Origin: Chara braunii
Lineage: Eukaryota > Streptophyta > Charophyceae > Charales > Characeae
NCBI GenBank assembly: GCA_003427395.1
Contig: BFEA01000535.1
Location: 901,955 to 928,199, forward strand
DNA: 26,245 nt
Reading direction: 5' to 3'
Shown here: one piece after another, positions 1-8,700 of the stretch
How the letters are laid out: the number at the start of each line of letters is the position of its first letter
Numbering within the stretch: the stretch's first letter is position 1
Notes under the pieces: generated by a model
What the model was told of the DNA's origin: nothing
Databases searched by the model: none
The model's input: the letters and a program-made list of their open reading frames with translations, nothing else
Translations under genes and position numbers: made by a program

Positions 1-299
1 TACTCAACATCTGGGTATTATTATTTTTATGGCGGTCCTCCTTTCTCAAGAAGGAGGGCTGCCTTTACTAATTTCCTGTAACACTTTACCGGCCGCAACT
101 CCGCGGTTTGTTCCTGGTCCTAAAGCTTTGCCGGTCTCGGGCCCCCTCTTAGGTCCTTGGCGTCGACAATCCTGCCTTATTCCTTTTTCCTTTCTTTCAC
201 TCTTGCCTCCTTATTCCGGATCTCTCTGTTGTGCACATCTTAGCCATATATCATGTCTCAAGGTGCAAGACTTTAATCGGGAACCACAGGTCCTGACAC
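1..299. other. Unassigned edge sequence beyond the break in element A
   Basis: Reading leftward on the minus strand, element A matches its relative B up to the residues KGWIR of the pol linker near position 300. After that the similarity stops abruptly. What remains (DLWFPIKVLHLET then a stop) is unlike any reverse transcriptase. The stretch contains several short pyrimidine-rich runs and no convincing coding frame on either strand. It could be the sequence into which A was truncated, or another unrecognised repeat. I see nothing specific in it. Confidence 0.5.
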
Positions 300-595
300 C
301 GTATCCAACCCTTTTCTGTGAGCTCTTTCAATTGTCGCCAAAGTTCGTTTAACCCGAGTGTCATCCTACAGATTCTTCCTTTGGGTATCTTGCTCCCTGA
401 AACTATCTCTATGGTATGGACAACCTCCCTTTCTACAACTCCCCAAGGCTCCTTAAATAGATCAAGGTATCTTGCGACGACACTTTCTATCTCTGGGGGT
501 GTTTTAACGACCTCTCCTTTCTCAGAGATAAAAACTAAGTACATACCCTCCTCTTGGTTCTGTTTATAGTAGTAATAGAATGTTGATGCGCACAT
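296..595 (-). pseudogene. Element A pol: linker between protease and reverse transcriptase, truncated
   Basis: The frame contains FYYYYKQNQEEGMYLVF, a run like ARYLDLFKEPWGVVERE, then HTIEI, RICRM and LKELTEKGWIR. This is the conserved run-up to Ty3/gypsy reverse transcriptase, in which a DLF..P..V..R...H.IEI stretch leads into an RMSP.E...L..QLKELLEKGWIRPS stretch. Element B has the same series (11408-10850). The match ends at KGWIR near position 300, exactly where the RT fingers should begin, so the catalytic palm is not present. This marks a deletion or insertion breakpoint in the element. It is clearly non-functional. Confidence 0.8.
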
Positions 596-871
596 ACACC
601 CGTAAGTGTCTATCAGTCTGCTAGCCTTGTACTTTATGAGTCAGACTATCCTCCCTTCCGGTAGTACATGCTTAAGCACCTTTCGGTCCCAATCAAACTG
701 GGGCTGCCAACCTCGAGGTCGTACATACCTAGCACATATCGAATGGCAAGTCGTTGCTAACTAGGAACAAAATCTTATGATTAAGTTCCCCACCTCCATA
801 ATAAAAGGTGCAGGCTACGTCCTTGACGTCGTTATCAACAACCATGCGCTCTTTGTTGGCTAGGGTAGATG

Positions 872-1072
872 CTACAAATTTACCCAGCGTTGCACCCGGT
901 CCCCTAGACGCAGTCTCTCAACGTAATCACGACTTATGAAGTTTCGCGTGGAGCCAATGTCTACGAAGGCACCACACTTGCGGTCACCTACACCAACTTC
1001 CACAACGAAGTGCTCCCCTCTAGGACCTCTACTTAGAGCCACCCATGACTCACGAGGGTCCTTGTCGACCAC
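872..1072 (-). pseudogene. Element A pol: retroviral-type aspartic protease fragment with altered active site
   Basis: The protein has the hydrophobic-VEVGVGDRK.GAFVDIGSTRNFISRDYVERL pattern of a retropepsin-like protease of Ty3/gypsy elements, which process the Gag-Pol polyprotein. The active-site loop is normally D-T/S-G. Here it reads D-I-G-S-T, so the threonine that supports the catalytic aspartate is replaced by isoleucine. The following N-F-I-S and hydrophobic stretch are typical of the family. The upstream part (1033-1230, SILCSLDVSEAL-like) lies in another frame, so at least one frameshift separates it. Expected to be inactive. Confidence 0.75.
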
Positions 1073-1356
1073 TCACTTTGTAAGTCCTCTAAGGCCTCAG
1101 ACACATCCAACGAACAAAGTATCGTTGGGTCATGATGCATCTGCGGGGTGACTAAAAAGTCAATAACTTCGGCCAATTCTTTAAGTGGTGAGGGTACATC
1201 CCCCACTTCATCAGGAGTAGAAGCAGCCACAACTTCTACTGGCCCGATGTGTTTCTCGAACTGGAGCTCGTAGAAGCCCGTAGAAGCCCCACTATGGGAA
1301 GAAGAATTCCTAAATCCACCTTTGGGAGGTATCTTTTGCGATATCTTCGAGTTCTT

Positions 1357-1398
1357 GCATATAAACTGTTGATGGTTTTACCTGCCGCAGTTAATGCA
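1357..1398 (-). pseudogene. Element A gag: CCHC zinc knuckle containing a stop codon
   Basis: Translated on the minus strand, this 42-base stretch gives C-I-N-C-G-R-stop-N-H-Q-Q-F-I-C. That is the C-X2-C-X4-H-X4-C nucleocapsid knuckle used to bind the element's RNA. All three cysteines and the histidine are in place, but an in-frame TAA interrupts it. Its position between capsid and protease agrees with the intact knuckle of element B at 12208-12249. Confidence 0.75.
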
Positions 1399-1611
1399 AG
1401 CTCCTCACGAATAGCAGTCTCGCTACACATCCTGATCCAAACCCGCCCTCACCCAAGTTGATGGTTGTACTCTTCTGTTGGCGCCTTTACTAACGAAGCG
1501 AGGTTGCTACCCTCACCACTATCCTCGTCTTCAAACTCTGTACTGCCCACTAAGTCGGAATAATCATCTATCTCAGTTTGATTCCCTTTGGAATAAACCA
1601 TCATCAATTGA

Positions 1612-1971
1612 CTACCTTTCTTTTTCCACTCCTGTGGACTCTTCTTCTTTCTTCCATCCGCAAAAGGGTTGTTGCGCTCCTCCTAGCCTAGCCTCTAAGT
1701 CTAGGGTCTTCTTGTTGAAGGAGTCCAGAGTACGATATTCGATGCTGGACTCGCTGACCAACAAGTTCTTGAAGTTCTTGACGTCTATGGGAAGACAGCT
1801 CAAGAACATGGTCATCAAGACCTGTGGATCATAGTGCATGTCGGGGACGACAATGAGACGCTCCACGACAGAGGTAAGCTTACGGGTGGACTTGTACTTT
1901 TTAGTATCAAGTCGGGTCAATGCGTCAGTGGCCTGCTGAGGGTTGTGCCATCGCGTTTCTACCAACTCCAT
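1612..1971 (-). pseudogene. Element A gag: C-terminal capsid region
   Basis: The 119-residue open stretch contains LVETRWHNPQQATDALTRL, RKLTSVVERLIVVPDM and LPIDVKNFKNLL, followed by a segment ending FNKKTLDLEARLG. It aligns by eye with the B capsid fragments (VEERWHDPQEAQKATDAI, DPVERLICIPGV, LPIKLKNQLAG, SFSKKALDLEAKIG), and this is the region of Ty3/gypsy Gag that builds the particle shell. It is in frame with a W-containing repeat-type capsid fold by analogy only. Frameshifts separate it from the N-terminal Gag (2091-2702) and from the zinc knuckle. Confidence 0.75.
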
Positions 1972-2090
1972 AAAGCTCTCTTAAGTATGGGTCTTAGCCC
2001 AATCGTTCATACATCTGCCAAACCCTTTTGAGGTTACTAATCCATCTAACCATCGCGTTGTCGAACCCTCAAGCTACGAGGCGACAATGA

Positions 2091-2702
2091 TCACCCTCCC
2101 TCTAACAGAGTCCTCTTTGCCCTTACCCATACTGACACCGTTCTCAACCGAGTATCGAGAGCCTCATCATCCTTATCACATGAGAAGGTTGAGGGTGGTT
2201 TCAGAGGAGTCCTGGGGTACCAAGGCTGCGGTTGTCCCACTGGTGGGACCGACTGTTGTGTAGCACCGGCTGCTGGACCTGAAGATAAAGAAGCAACAGT
2301 TTGTGCTACTGCTGCTGAAGTACCGCTTGGTGAACTGCTAAACTGAGATGTAGTGGGACTTGACATCACCGGTAAGGAGATCGGTGATGGAAAAACTGGT
2401 CGCCGGAAACCGGGCCCACCTATTAGAGATGTGAAAGCCCTTCCCATCCCCTGCATGGCACTCAGTATCTGGTCAAGGGTGTCCTGGATGACATCCTCTT
2501 TGCTGTCCATGTAAGCATGCATGGACGGTAGACCTGCCTTGAGAACTCTACCTGTGTCATCAAGGATAGCGTCGTCTAACCCTTCTACAACAACTTTGTC
2601 TACCCTCCTACTCTCTAGTCTAGCTTTCCTAGTTCTAATCTCTATTTCTCTTTTAGTAGCTTCTTTAAGTTCCTTCTCTAACCGTAAGTGAATCAACTCC
2701 AC
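2091..2702 (-). pseudogene. Element A gag: central coiled-coil and proline/serine-rich region up to the capsid start
   Basis: The first 50 residues are highly charged and predicted to be helical or coiled coil (LRLEKELKEATKREIEIRTR). They are followed by DSKEDVIQDTLDQILSAMQG and a low-complexity P/S/T/Q-rich spacer. The end (PSTFSCDKDDEALDTRLRTVSVWVRAKRTL) resembles the start of the gypsy capsid domain, where family members have P..F.GD...LDTWL..V..Y. Element B carries the same arrangement at 12940-13503. The tryptophan usual in LDTWL is arginine here. The frame breaks after ...LLEGG. Confidence 0.75.
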
Positions 2703-2843
2703 TTGCTGGAGTTCAATGGCCTCTATAGTGCGTGGAGGTGGTGAGTTGTACTACAAGCCCGCCATCAGACTAGAAGAACTGCTCGATCCTACTCCACTGG
2801 ATGTGGCCTGAGAGCTGGTCGACATTCCCAACGACTGGTGACC

Positions 2844-3083
2844 TCAAGAGGTCGCTGCAGATGTAACCATTGCTACCGGGCTCGCTGCTGCGGCCGCTAG
2901 CACTTGTTCTGCAGCTGCTGCTGCCTCTCTAGCAATCTCCGAATTTTGGTCCCTTGCTTCGGCCCTGAACCTTCTTTCGTCCTCTGGTAGTAGAACCTGA
3001 AACACTACAGGTATGTCACGTGTATCCCGCCGTGTTTGTCTTCTATCGTCGGTTGTGCCTTCACCACTATTTGATCCGCTCAT
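2844..3083 (-). pseudogene. Element A gag: N-terminal start
   Basis: This is the first open stretch downstream of the leader, beginning with ATG at 3083 (MSGSNSGEGTTDDRRQ...). It is charged at first, then alanine-rich (EIAREAAAAAEQVLAAAAAS). It corresponds in position to the B gag start at 14052 (MSDGEDPVLDD...), which also continues into an R/A/E-rich stretch with ARDAEASRA. The frame closes at 2844 with a stop, and serine-rich Gag-like sequence continues beyond it towards 2702. Assignment rests on position and composition. Confidence 0.65.
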
Positions 3084-4358
3084 CAGCTAGGGAGACATTG
3101 TCTGCACTACTTCTCTCTGTGGGGCCTACCACAGCATGTGTCTGACCGAGTTGAAAACTAAATAAAAATAAAATAATATCCGACAAGTGACCTAGGCTAC
3201 TATTCAAGCGGGATCAACAACATATACACAAACTATACACATGATTTAATCCTACCTTGATTAGTTTCACTCACAACAGCTTCGATGAGAACTGGCTATG
3301 GTAGAACACTTCAGTACTAATCTAAGTTGTTTGTTAGGTGTCTACAGACTGTCCACCAACTAATCAAAAATAAAAATAAATCATGTGAGCAAATTCATGC
3401 ACAATGGATATAATTGTGATTTACATTTGAGCACCAATTGGTACCTTCCTTCCCCTATATCCAACGTACCTGTCCGCATCATCAAGCAGCGGTGTCTAAG
3501 GTGTGCATTAACGGCTCACCCCTGTGCCCAGGAATTCGCTTATGACCAATACTGCCCTTTCTTTATCCTCGTGTGCAACGAGCCTTACGTATGACTGATC
3601 TGGCTGATCAAGAGGCAGTTCAAGGACAGCCCCCACGGTCCTCAGGAATTATTTAACGTCGCAAACAGGACAACGATCACAACCAGTGTTCAGATCGGAA
3701 CCCCGCCAGAAATATTTATAGACGATCTGGTATGCGTCTGCATAGGACTGGTCAGTCCACGATCCCTCTATTAGCGCAGCAAAGAGCCTTAAAGGAAAAA
3801 GCAGCATGACCTGCGTGTACTACTCCCATGGGTTGGTATGGTGACCGTGACCCGTGCTTCGACCAGGGCCCTTTAGAGGCATCGCCCTCTCCTGCGAAAT
3901 GTGCCACCGGGAAGAATGTCGTCTCTCAAGGTAGAGCGCTCACGACTTCTTTCTCAAAAGTGGACAAGCAAGCTTGGATCACTCCCTCACGGTAAGAAGA
4001 GATTGAGAGGGAAGATAAGGTAAGGGAACAACGTACCTGGAGATAGTTGCCCCCAACCATAAATTTCTCACCAATTGAGCCAACGTGCATTTCGATGACC
4101 GGTCGTAGCTTCAATACCACCCAGAACGCAATGCAGTGCCACCTCTGCCAAAATGCCACATCAGCATGCTCTCATCATCACACATACATCCGTTGTCACC
4201 ACAGCTCCCAAGCTGTTGCCACAGCCTTCCAGCGACGCACCCCTCTACCTGGGTGTCGCTCACTCAAGCCAGCGCCAATGTATCCTCACTGCACAGAAGC
4301 ATCGTCAACGCACCAAGTAACAATGTCGCCAGCGCCAGGTGATGGTGATCTCGAACCA
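3084..4358 (-). other. Element A untranslated leader between PBS and gag
   Basis: About 1.27 kb with no credible protein on either strand. It is long for a retrotransposon leader but matched in length by element B (14053-15351). Positions 3600-3667 are nearly identical in wording to 14564-14629 in B, which shows that this is conserved element sequence and not an insertion. The first part after gag (about 3150-3380) is AT-rich. Small plus-strand frames here, including 4047-4490, are not supported. Confidence 0.7.
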
Positions 4359-4370
4359 GCTCCGATACCA
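4359..4370 (-). other. Primer binding site of element A (tRNA-iMet type)
   Basis: On the minus strand the bases read TGGTATCGGAGC. This matches the tRNA-initiator-Met-complementary PBS of plant LTR retrotransposons (canonical TGGTATCAGAGC) with one change, A to G. It lies two bases inside the 3' end of the 5' LTR. Confidence 0.85.
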
Positions 4371-4814
4371 AATAGCAAGGAATATGAGCAAGAGCTATAT
4401 ACAAATAACCAAGTTGCAAAATCACGCAGAAGTCCAGATAGTCATGTAACAAGCAGAGAGCTCAAATGCACCATGATTCCATCCAAATAAGAGCGATACA
4501 ATGAATTCATGAGTCAATGTCCAAGCCCTTAGGCCACACCAACGCAGTATTCAATGTCGCTCCTACTGTCTGGCGGCCAGCGCCCAGCCTACTCTACTCA
4601 TCCTACCTAGCCTATCTACATTCGTGCAACAGGCTCACATCGACTTCGAAGACAAATGTACATGACGTCAACACCAATGCCGACCTCCCACATACACCAG
4701 GTACGTACTCTTGACTTCCCTCATCACCCCTTGTCTACCCACACCTGCGCCTCCTTCCCGAAGACCACTGCCGCCCGCCCCTGCAGCCCGGCTATGGCCG
4801 CTTGGGGCCCCGCT

Positions 4815-5116
4815 GCCCTGCAGTGCCCACGCGCGCCCCAGCCAGCATCAGCGCATACAGACACTTGCGCGCTATCTCAGCAGCGTGTCCGCATTGCCTG
4901 CCTAGGCGAGAATGCCCTTCACTGACTGGCCTCCTCTCTATATGGGCTGTCTCTTATACACATCTAGATGTGTATAAGAGACAGGCCCTGCAGTGCCCAC
5001 GCGCGCCCCAGCCAGCATCAGCGCATACAGACACTTGCGCGCTATCTCAGCAGCGTGTCCGCATTGCCTGCCTAGGCGAGAATGCCCTTCACTGACTGGC
5101 CTCCTCTCTATATGGG
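4815..5116. repeat. Artefactual 132-bp direct repeat around a mate-pair adapter
   Basis: Positions 4815-4946 and 4985-5116 are identical over 132 bases and are separated only by the 38-base Nextera junction. Exact identity beside an adapter is the signature of a chimeric mate-pair read used as contig sequence. One copy and the adapter should be removed from the locus. Confidence 0.93.
4947..4984. other. Nextera mate-pair junction adapter (contaminant)
   Basis: This is a 38-base perfect palindrome made of the 19-base Tn5 mosaic end CTGTCTCTTATACACATCT followed directly by its reverse complement. This is the circularisation junction of Nextera mate-pair libraries and not genomic DNA. The peptides SYTHLDVYKRQ seen in frames on both strands here are translations of the adapter. 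Confidence 0.98.
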
Positions 5117-5630
5117 AGTCACTGCTGCTGCTGGACTGTCTGGGCCTGGCCATGGAAGTTTCCAGTAGCTTCTGGTTGGGCCCCAGTGTCTGCGCCCAGG
5201 CCCAAGTCTACAGTTGAGGGCCTGGGTCCTTTTCAGTTGGGCACACCCAGGATCGTCCAGGCTCCGAATGTTTGCTGTGTTTGCATTCGCCCGCGGGGGT
5301 TGGTGTGCCGACAATGCTGCATTCTCATTGGCCCGCGGCCACTTTGTGATGTGTCGGCCTCACACTGCGTGTGCCCAGGGCGCAACAACCTGCGTCCGGG
5401 CCTGACGCAGCTGCTTCTTCTGGAAGAGTCCAGGGTGAGGCCCAGGTTGCACTTCAACCAACTGGTGTGCAGCAACTGTCGGATACCCACTTTGGAAAAT
5501 GCTGAGAATAGGGCCCCTCGTGGATATTCAGGCCCACCTTCACTTAGGGAGGGCACAAGGCTTGCTGGGGGCCGCAGTCCAGGACATATGCATGTTGTCT
5601 AGGGCCCCATGAGGACACATTCCTCACGCA

Positions 5631-6344
5631 TGCAACTATGTGCCAGTAATTTTCTGGACTCAGGGCAAGTTGGCATCCTGTAGGACAGTCAGTCTTGCCA
5701 ACAAAAGTCAATTAATGTGCATGAGAATGGGGTCATAGGAAAAGCAAGACAATGATACATTGCTTGTCAGGGTATTCTCAACTCAAGTCAGTGAATTGCG
5801 ACTCAATTTCAGGTGCGAGAATGCATTCGGGGCCTTCACTGCAACTGAAATGACACGGGATATTTTCTGAAAGGGTGTGGTCACCTTGAGCAGACAGTCC
5901 TCTGAAATCTGGGAAAGCCATACGTTACCTGCTTGTGACCTGACAATCAAATGAGTTCAACTGAGCATGGCTAGGTTCAGTTCGGTTCAAGTGGAATAAG
6001 AGAATCAAATTAGTCAACAATGAAATGAGGTTAATGTTTGGCTCATTCAGAGGAAGCCATCAACTGACCACCATGGTCTCACACCAGGAATAAAATAGTA
6101 TGAAACAGGTATGCTTCACTTCGAGGGATCTTTTCAATGGAGAGAGACCGAACCTCACTGAGTTTGCATGTCTCCAAGTCTCCCATAAGCAAAGTCTCTG
6201 CCGTGTGTGCAATCAGGTACTGTTCTTGACCAGTCCATTTCAGACACAAGAACACACATTTCGATACAAACACTTCAGCGCAATGGCCCTTTTTCTACTA
6301 TCATTTGCATTCTGTGTGTCCTTATTATGGCTCAAAGATGAAGG
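5631..6344. other. Unassigned spacer between element A LTR and element B
   Basis: About 700 bases of moderately AT-rich sequence outside both elements. The plus-strand frame at 6100-6534 has a hydrophobic stretch (ALFLLSFAFCVSLLWL) but runs straight into the B LTR, so its C-terminus is LTR sequence. I do not regard it as a gene. I recognise no domain, RNA gene or repeat in this stretch. Confidence 0.5.
6341..6344. repeat. Target site duplication of element B, left copy
   Basis: AAGG immediately before the TG of the left LTR. The same four bases follow the CA of the right LTR at 16300-16303. Four bases could match by chance, and a five-base comparison (GAAGG against AAGGG) fails, so the support is moderate. 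Confidence 0.55.
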
Positions 6345-7183
6345 TGCAAGGAAAATGAGCGATAGCGAATTCCAGAAACCAAGCAGCATCATACACATGA
6401 AACCAGATAGTCTTGACCTCAAACCAAAAGCAGAATTGCAACTCGAGTTCCACCAAATAAGAGCACAGGAAAAGCTCACAAATGACAATGCTGGAATAGT
6501 CTCATCATCATCAACAATGAACCCAAAGTACTAGCAGATCTCGGCCAATGCTGTTCGCCTCAAGCACCAGGTATGTCTCACGCTTCACTCACAACCTCGA
6601 TCCCCCACACAGATGCCACGTACACCCAAGGACCACCATGCACCCCATCCAGCATCTCGCAGGCCAGCTCGGCTATGGCTGTCTGCGTGTGCCCTGCTCG
6701 CCCGTGAGCGCGTGGGCGCTTGCCTGCCGATAGCGCAGCAGTGCTTGTGCAGCATGTAGCAAGTGCCTGAATGCCAAAAGTGGAAGCAGGGACTTTCCTT
6801 TATGGAAGTGGCCTGCCTGCTGCGTGCTGCCTGGCTGTGCTTGGCCCCTGCCCAGAAGCTTCCGGTACGCCCCAACTGGCTGAGCCCCTGTCCCAGGGAA
6901 TCTTCCACAGGGCCTGGGGTGGTTACCCGTGTCCAACTGCCAGCGGCCTGTGTTCGGCTTATGCCCCATGTCTGGCCCAGGGCCTGCCTCGATACATTTG
7001 GAGAATGGCAGGCAGGGCCTGGACTTACTCAACCAACTGGCGCTGCGCAACTGCCTGATATTCCCAGCTGCATCAATACCTAAAAATATGCCTCGCGTCA
7101 CTTATCAGGCCCGCCTTCACTTGGGGGGGCCGTACTTGCTGAAACAAGGCCCAGTAGGGCTTACCGAGACCTTGAGCCTCGCA
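6345..7183 (-). repeat. 3' LTR of element B (839 bp, with internal deletion)
   Basis: Closely similar along its whole length to 15367-16299. Both copies start TGCAAGGAAAATGAGCGATA and end CCTCGCA on the plus strand. It is 94 bases shorter than the other copy. The missing part corresponds to about 15547-15640, with the junction near 6525. The other differences are scattered substitutions, which implies the insertion is not recent. Open frames across it (for example 6585-6908 and 6673-7101 minus) have counterparts in the other LTR and are not genes. Confidence 0.92.
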
Positions 7184-7194
7184 TTCCCTCCTCC
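7184..7194 (-). other. Polypurine tract of element B
   Basis: On the minus strand GGAGGAGGGAA lies directly before the TG of the 3' LTR. An all-purine run in this position primes plus-strand DNA synthesis in LTR retrotransposons. It confirms both the orientation and the LTR boundary at 7183. Confidence 0.85.
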
Positions 7195-7219
7195 ATACTT
7201 TGACAGTCCTCTGAGAAGT

Positions 7220-7639
7220 TCACTCAATCTGGTGCTTTCCCTTCTGCAGCAACTTCTCATAGTGAGCGACAACCGGTGGAGCAGTCTGCATCAGTTCCTC
7301 TCTTGTAAACCATCTGTCCTCCTTTGGGTCAGTGTGATGTCTGAACCAAACGCGATATTGCAGCTTCGATTTCGGAGGACGGCCCCTGCGTGTTGGTCTT
7401 GGAATCGGCATTTCTCTGTGGTCCATGATGTCGTCGATGTCGACTTCTCCATCCATGGTTGGGGGCAGCATTGAGCGATGAGAGAGAAACTGATCAGTTT
7501 CCTTGAAAGGTGCAAGCTTGGAGGCGTGAAAGACAGGGTAGGTGCGAAGGTGACCAGGGATTTGCACCACATAGGAAGGCCCATCGGGATCGCCCCCGAC
7601 CACACCTAAAACCTCCCATGGTTTGAAATACTGGGGCAT
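7220..7639 (-). pseudogene. Element B integrase C-terminal end with chromodomain
   Basis: Residues 1-60 carry the integrase C-terminal GPWEVL-like segment (here FKPWEVLGVV..DPDGPSYVVQIP..LRTYPVFHASKLAPF). Residues from about 77 (VDIDDIMDHRE) through RGRPPKSKLQYRVWFRH, DRWFTREEL and APPVVAHYEKL form a chromodomain. Such domains define chromoviruses and guide integration to chromatin marks. The frame ends naturally 37 bases before the LTR. Upstream, a frameshift between about 7640 and 7690 separates it from the rest of integrase. Classification as a chromovirus rests mainly on this fragment. Confidence 0.85.
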
Positions 7640-7683
7640 GAGCTTGTGAGAAATTCCGTGCTCTTGCCCAAGTTCAGACGACT

Positions 7684-8375
7684 TTACCCAGACTCTAATC
7701 CAGACGAGCGGCGCTGTTTGTTCTCAGCTTCTATCATAGCCGCCTGTGCTTTGTGCATCTGCTCCACTGCTTGCTGCATGAGGCTTTCATACCTGTAAGC
7801 AAAATCCAATGTACCAGGCGCAGCAGTGGGCTGGTTCTCAGGCAGTAAGAAATCTAGAGGCAGTCGAGGTTTGAAAGTTAGTAGCAGACTGTTGGGGCTC
7901 ACCCTTGTTGCGCTGTGCACGACGTTGTTGTACAGACTAGCGAAGAGAGCGAGTTTCTCATCCCAGTCCACCTGGTTAGGCTTGATATAGTGCCTCAACA
8001 GGTGTTGTACAACGCGGTTCAGCTGCTCTGCTTGCCCATTTGCCTCTGGGTGGTTTCCGGAGGTCATCTGCAGCTGTGTCCCCTGTTCAGCAGCTGCAGC
8101 TTTCCACATCTCACTGGTAAATTGCACGTCCCGGTCATTGACAATACACTTTGGCAGTCCAAAATCCTGACCCACTTCTCTTTAAACAGCTTAATCACGT
8201 ACTCGGTTTTGGCTGTCGCAGGCATTGCGACTAACCTAGCATACTTACTAAACCTATCCACAATGACAAAGATGTATCGCATACTGCTGTTGCTGGTGAC
8301 CAGCGTGTCCATGAAATCCATGGACAGACTCTCACCGGGCCTTTCCGGGATCGGAAGGGGCTTGAGATGCAACAT
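7684..8375 (-). pseudogene. Element B integrase catalytic core, frameshifted
   Basis: Two overlapping frames make up the DDE core of a Ty3/gypsy integrase. The first (8375-8064) begins LKPLPIPERPGESLSMDFMD with the first aspartate, then FVIVDRFSKYARLVAMPATA. Near 8170 the reading shifts to the second frame (8175-7684), which has GLPKCIVNDRDVQFTSEMW with the second aspartate and SGNHPEANGQAEQLNR with the glutamate. All three catalytic residues survive. The end (YESLMQQAVEQMHKAQAAM) is the usual helix after the core. The core is separated from the zinc-binding domain by the inserted rRNA-like piece. Confidence 0.85.
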
Positions 8376-8379
8376 TGAT

Positions 8380-8523
8380 TTTGTTTGGTCTCATCGCTTC
8401 GGTGAACCACTTGAGCCCCGATCCATTTTCGGTGCGATGAAGCTAGACCAGTGAGCTATTATGCTTTCTTCAAAGGATGACTGCTTCCAAGCCCACCTCC
8501 TGGTTGTAATTGGTCGATCACTT
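8380..8523 (-). pseudogene. Mitochondrial-type large-subunit rRNA fragment inserted in integrase
   Basis: The minus strand contains GGAGGTGGGCTTGGAAGCAG, AAGAAAGCATAATAGCTCAC, TGGTCTAGC, CACCGAAAATG, GGGGCTCAAG and TTCACCGAAGCGATGAGACC. This is the region after the GTPase-associated centre of bacterial-type 23S rRNA (E. coli has GGCTTAGAAGCAGCCATC, AAAGAAAGCGTAATAGCTCA and CTGGTCGAG). The GGTGGGCTTGGAAGCAG and ACCGAAAATG wording fits plant mitochondrial 26S better than plastid 23S, as I recall those sequences. It sits exactly between QGPK and LHLKPLPIP of integrase, where relatives run on continuously. It is a captured organellar fragment and not a working rRNA gene. Confidence 0.85.
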
Positions 8524-8700
8524 CCTTTAGGGCCCTGCATACGTGGCTTGTCTCTCTGACACACTTGACAAGTTTCCATGTACAGCTTGGCATCTCTCAT
8601 CATTGTGGGCCACCAGAACTGCTGCAGCAAGTTTGCTGCAGTCTTCTTATATCCAAAATGTCCTGTCCTGTGGCATCATGACACTCGCCTAAAAATAAAC
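8524..8700 (-). pseudogene. Element B integrase N-terminal HHCC zinc-binding domain
   Basis: The upstream frame ends with LGECHDATG (first histidine). A frameshift near 8670 then moves to the frame giving GHFGYKK-like residues (second histidine), LLQQFWWPTMMRDAKLYMETCQVCQRDKP with both cysteines, and PRMQGPK. Together these are the H-X-H and C-X2-C of the gypsy integrase zinc finger. The frame is then broken by the rRNA-like insertion at about 8523. Confidence 0.8.

Larger units (their letters stand above)
300..5630 (-). mobile_element. Ty3/gypsy chromovirus-type retrotransposon A, 5' part only, decayed
   Basis: In minus orientation the order is LTR (4373-5630), tRNA-iMet-type primer binding site (4359-4370), long untranslated leader, gag pieces (3083 down to about 1357), aspartic protease (about 1072-872) and the linker before RT (595 to about 300). 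The RT core, RNase H, integrase and second LTR are missing. Protein order and wording match element B piece by piece, and the leaders align directly (3600-3667 with 14564-14629), so A and B are members of one family. Frameshifts and stops separate every fragment. The stretches 596-871, 1073-1356 and 1972-2090 are decayed coding sequence of the same element without a readable frame. Chromovirus class is inferred from B, since A's own 3' end is absent. Confidence 0.82.
4373..5630 (-). repeat. 5' LTR of element A (contains an assembly artefact)
   Basis: The boundaries are inferred from the PBS on the left (the minus-strand end reads CCTTGCTA where B has CCTTGCA) and from similarity to the B LTR. 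Shared blocks include CCAAATAAGAGC, CCTAGCCTATCTACA, GACGTCAACA and, near the right end, CAGGCCCACCTTC followed by a TTAGGG run. The right end reads CCTCACGCA, giving a TG start in element orientation, parallel to CCTCGCA in B. About 170 bases of the apparent 1258 are an adapter plus a false duplicate (4947-5116), so the true length is about 1.09 kb. Open frames here on both strands are not real genes. Confidence 0.7.

Noticed and set aside
4802-5095. Open frames on both strands with the peptide SYTHLDVYKRQ, suggesting a novel short domain shared with 23373-24032
   Set aside because: The peptide is the translation of the sequencing adapter palindrome, flanked by exact false duplicates.
6100-6534. 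Possible small membrane protein with a hydrophobic stretch
   Set aside because: The last 60 or so residues are coded by the LTR of element B. No start context, homologue or conserved motif is visible.
8391-8630. Integrase zinc-finger protein with a novel C-terminal tail (SDRPITTRRWAWKQSS...)
   Set aside because: The tail is the translation of the inserted rRNA-like piece.
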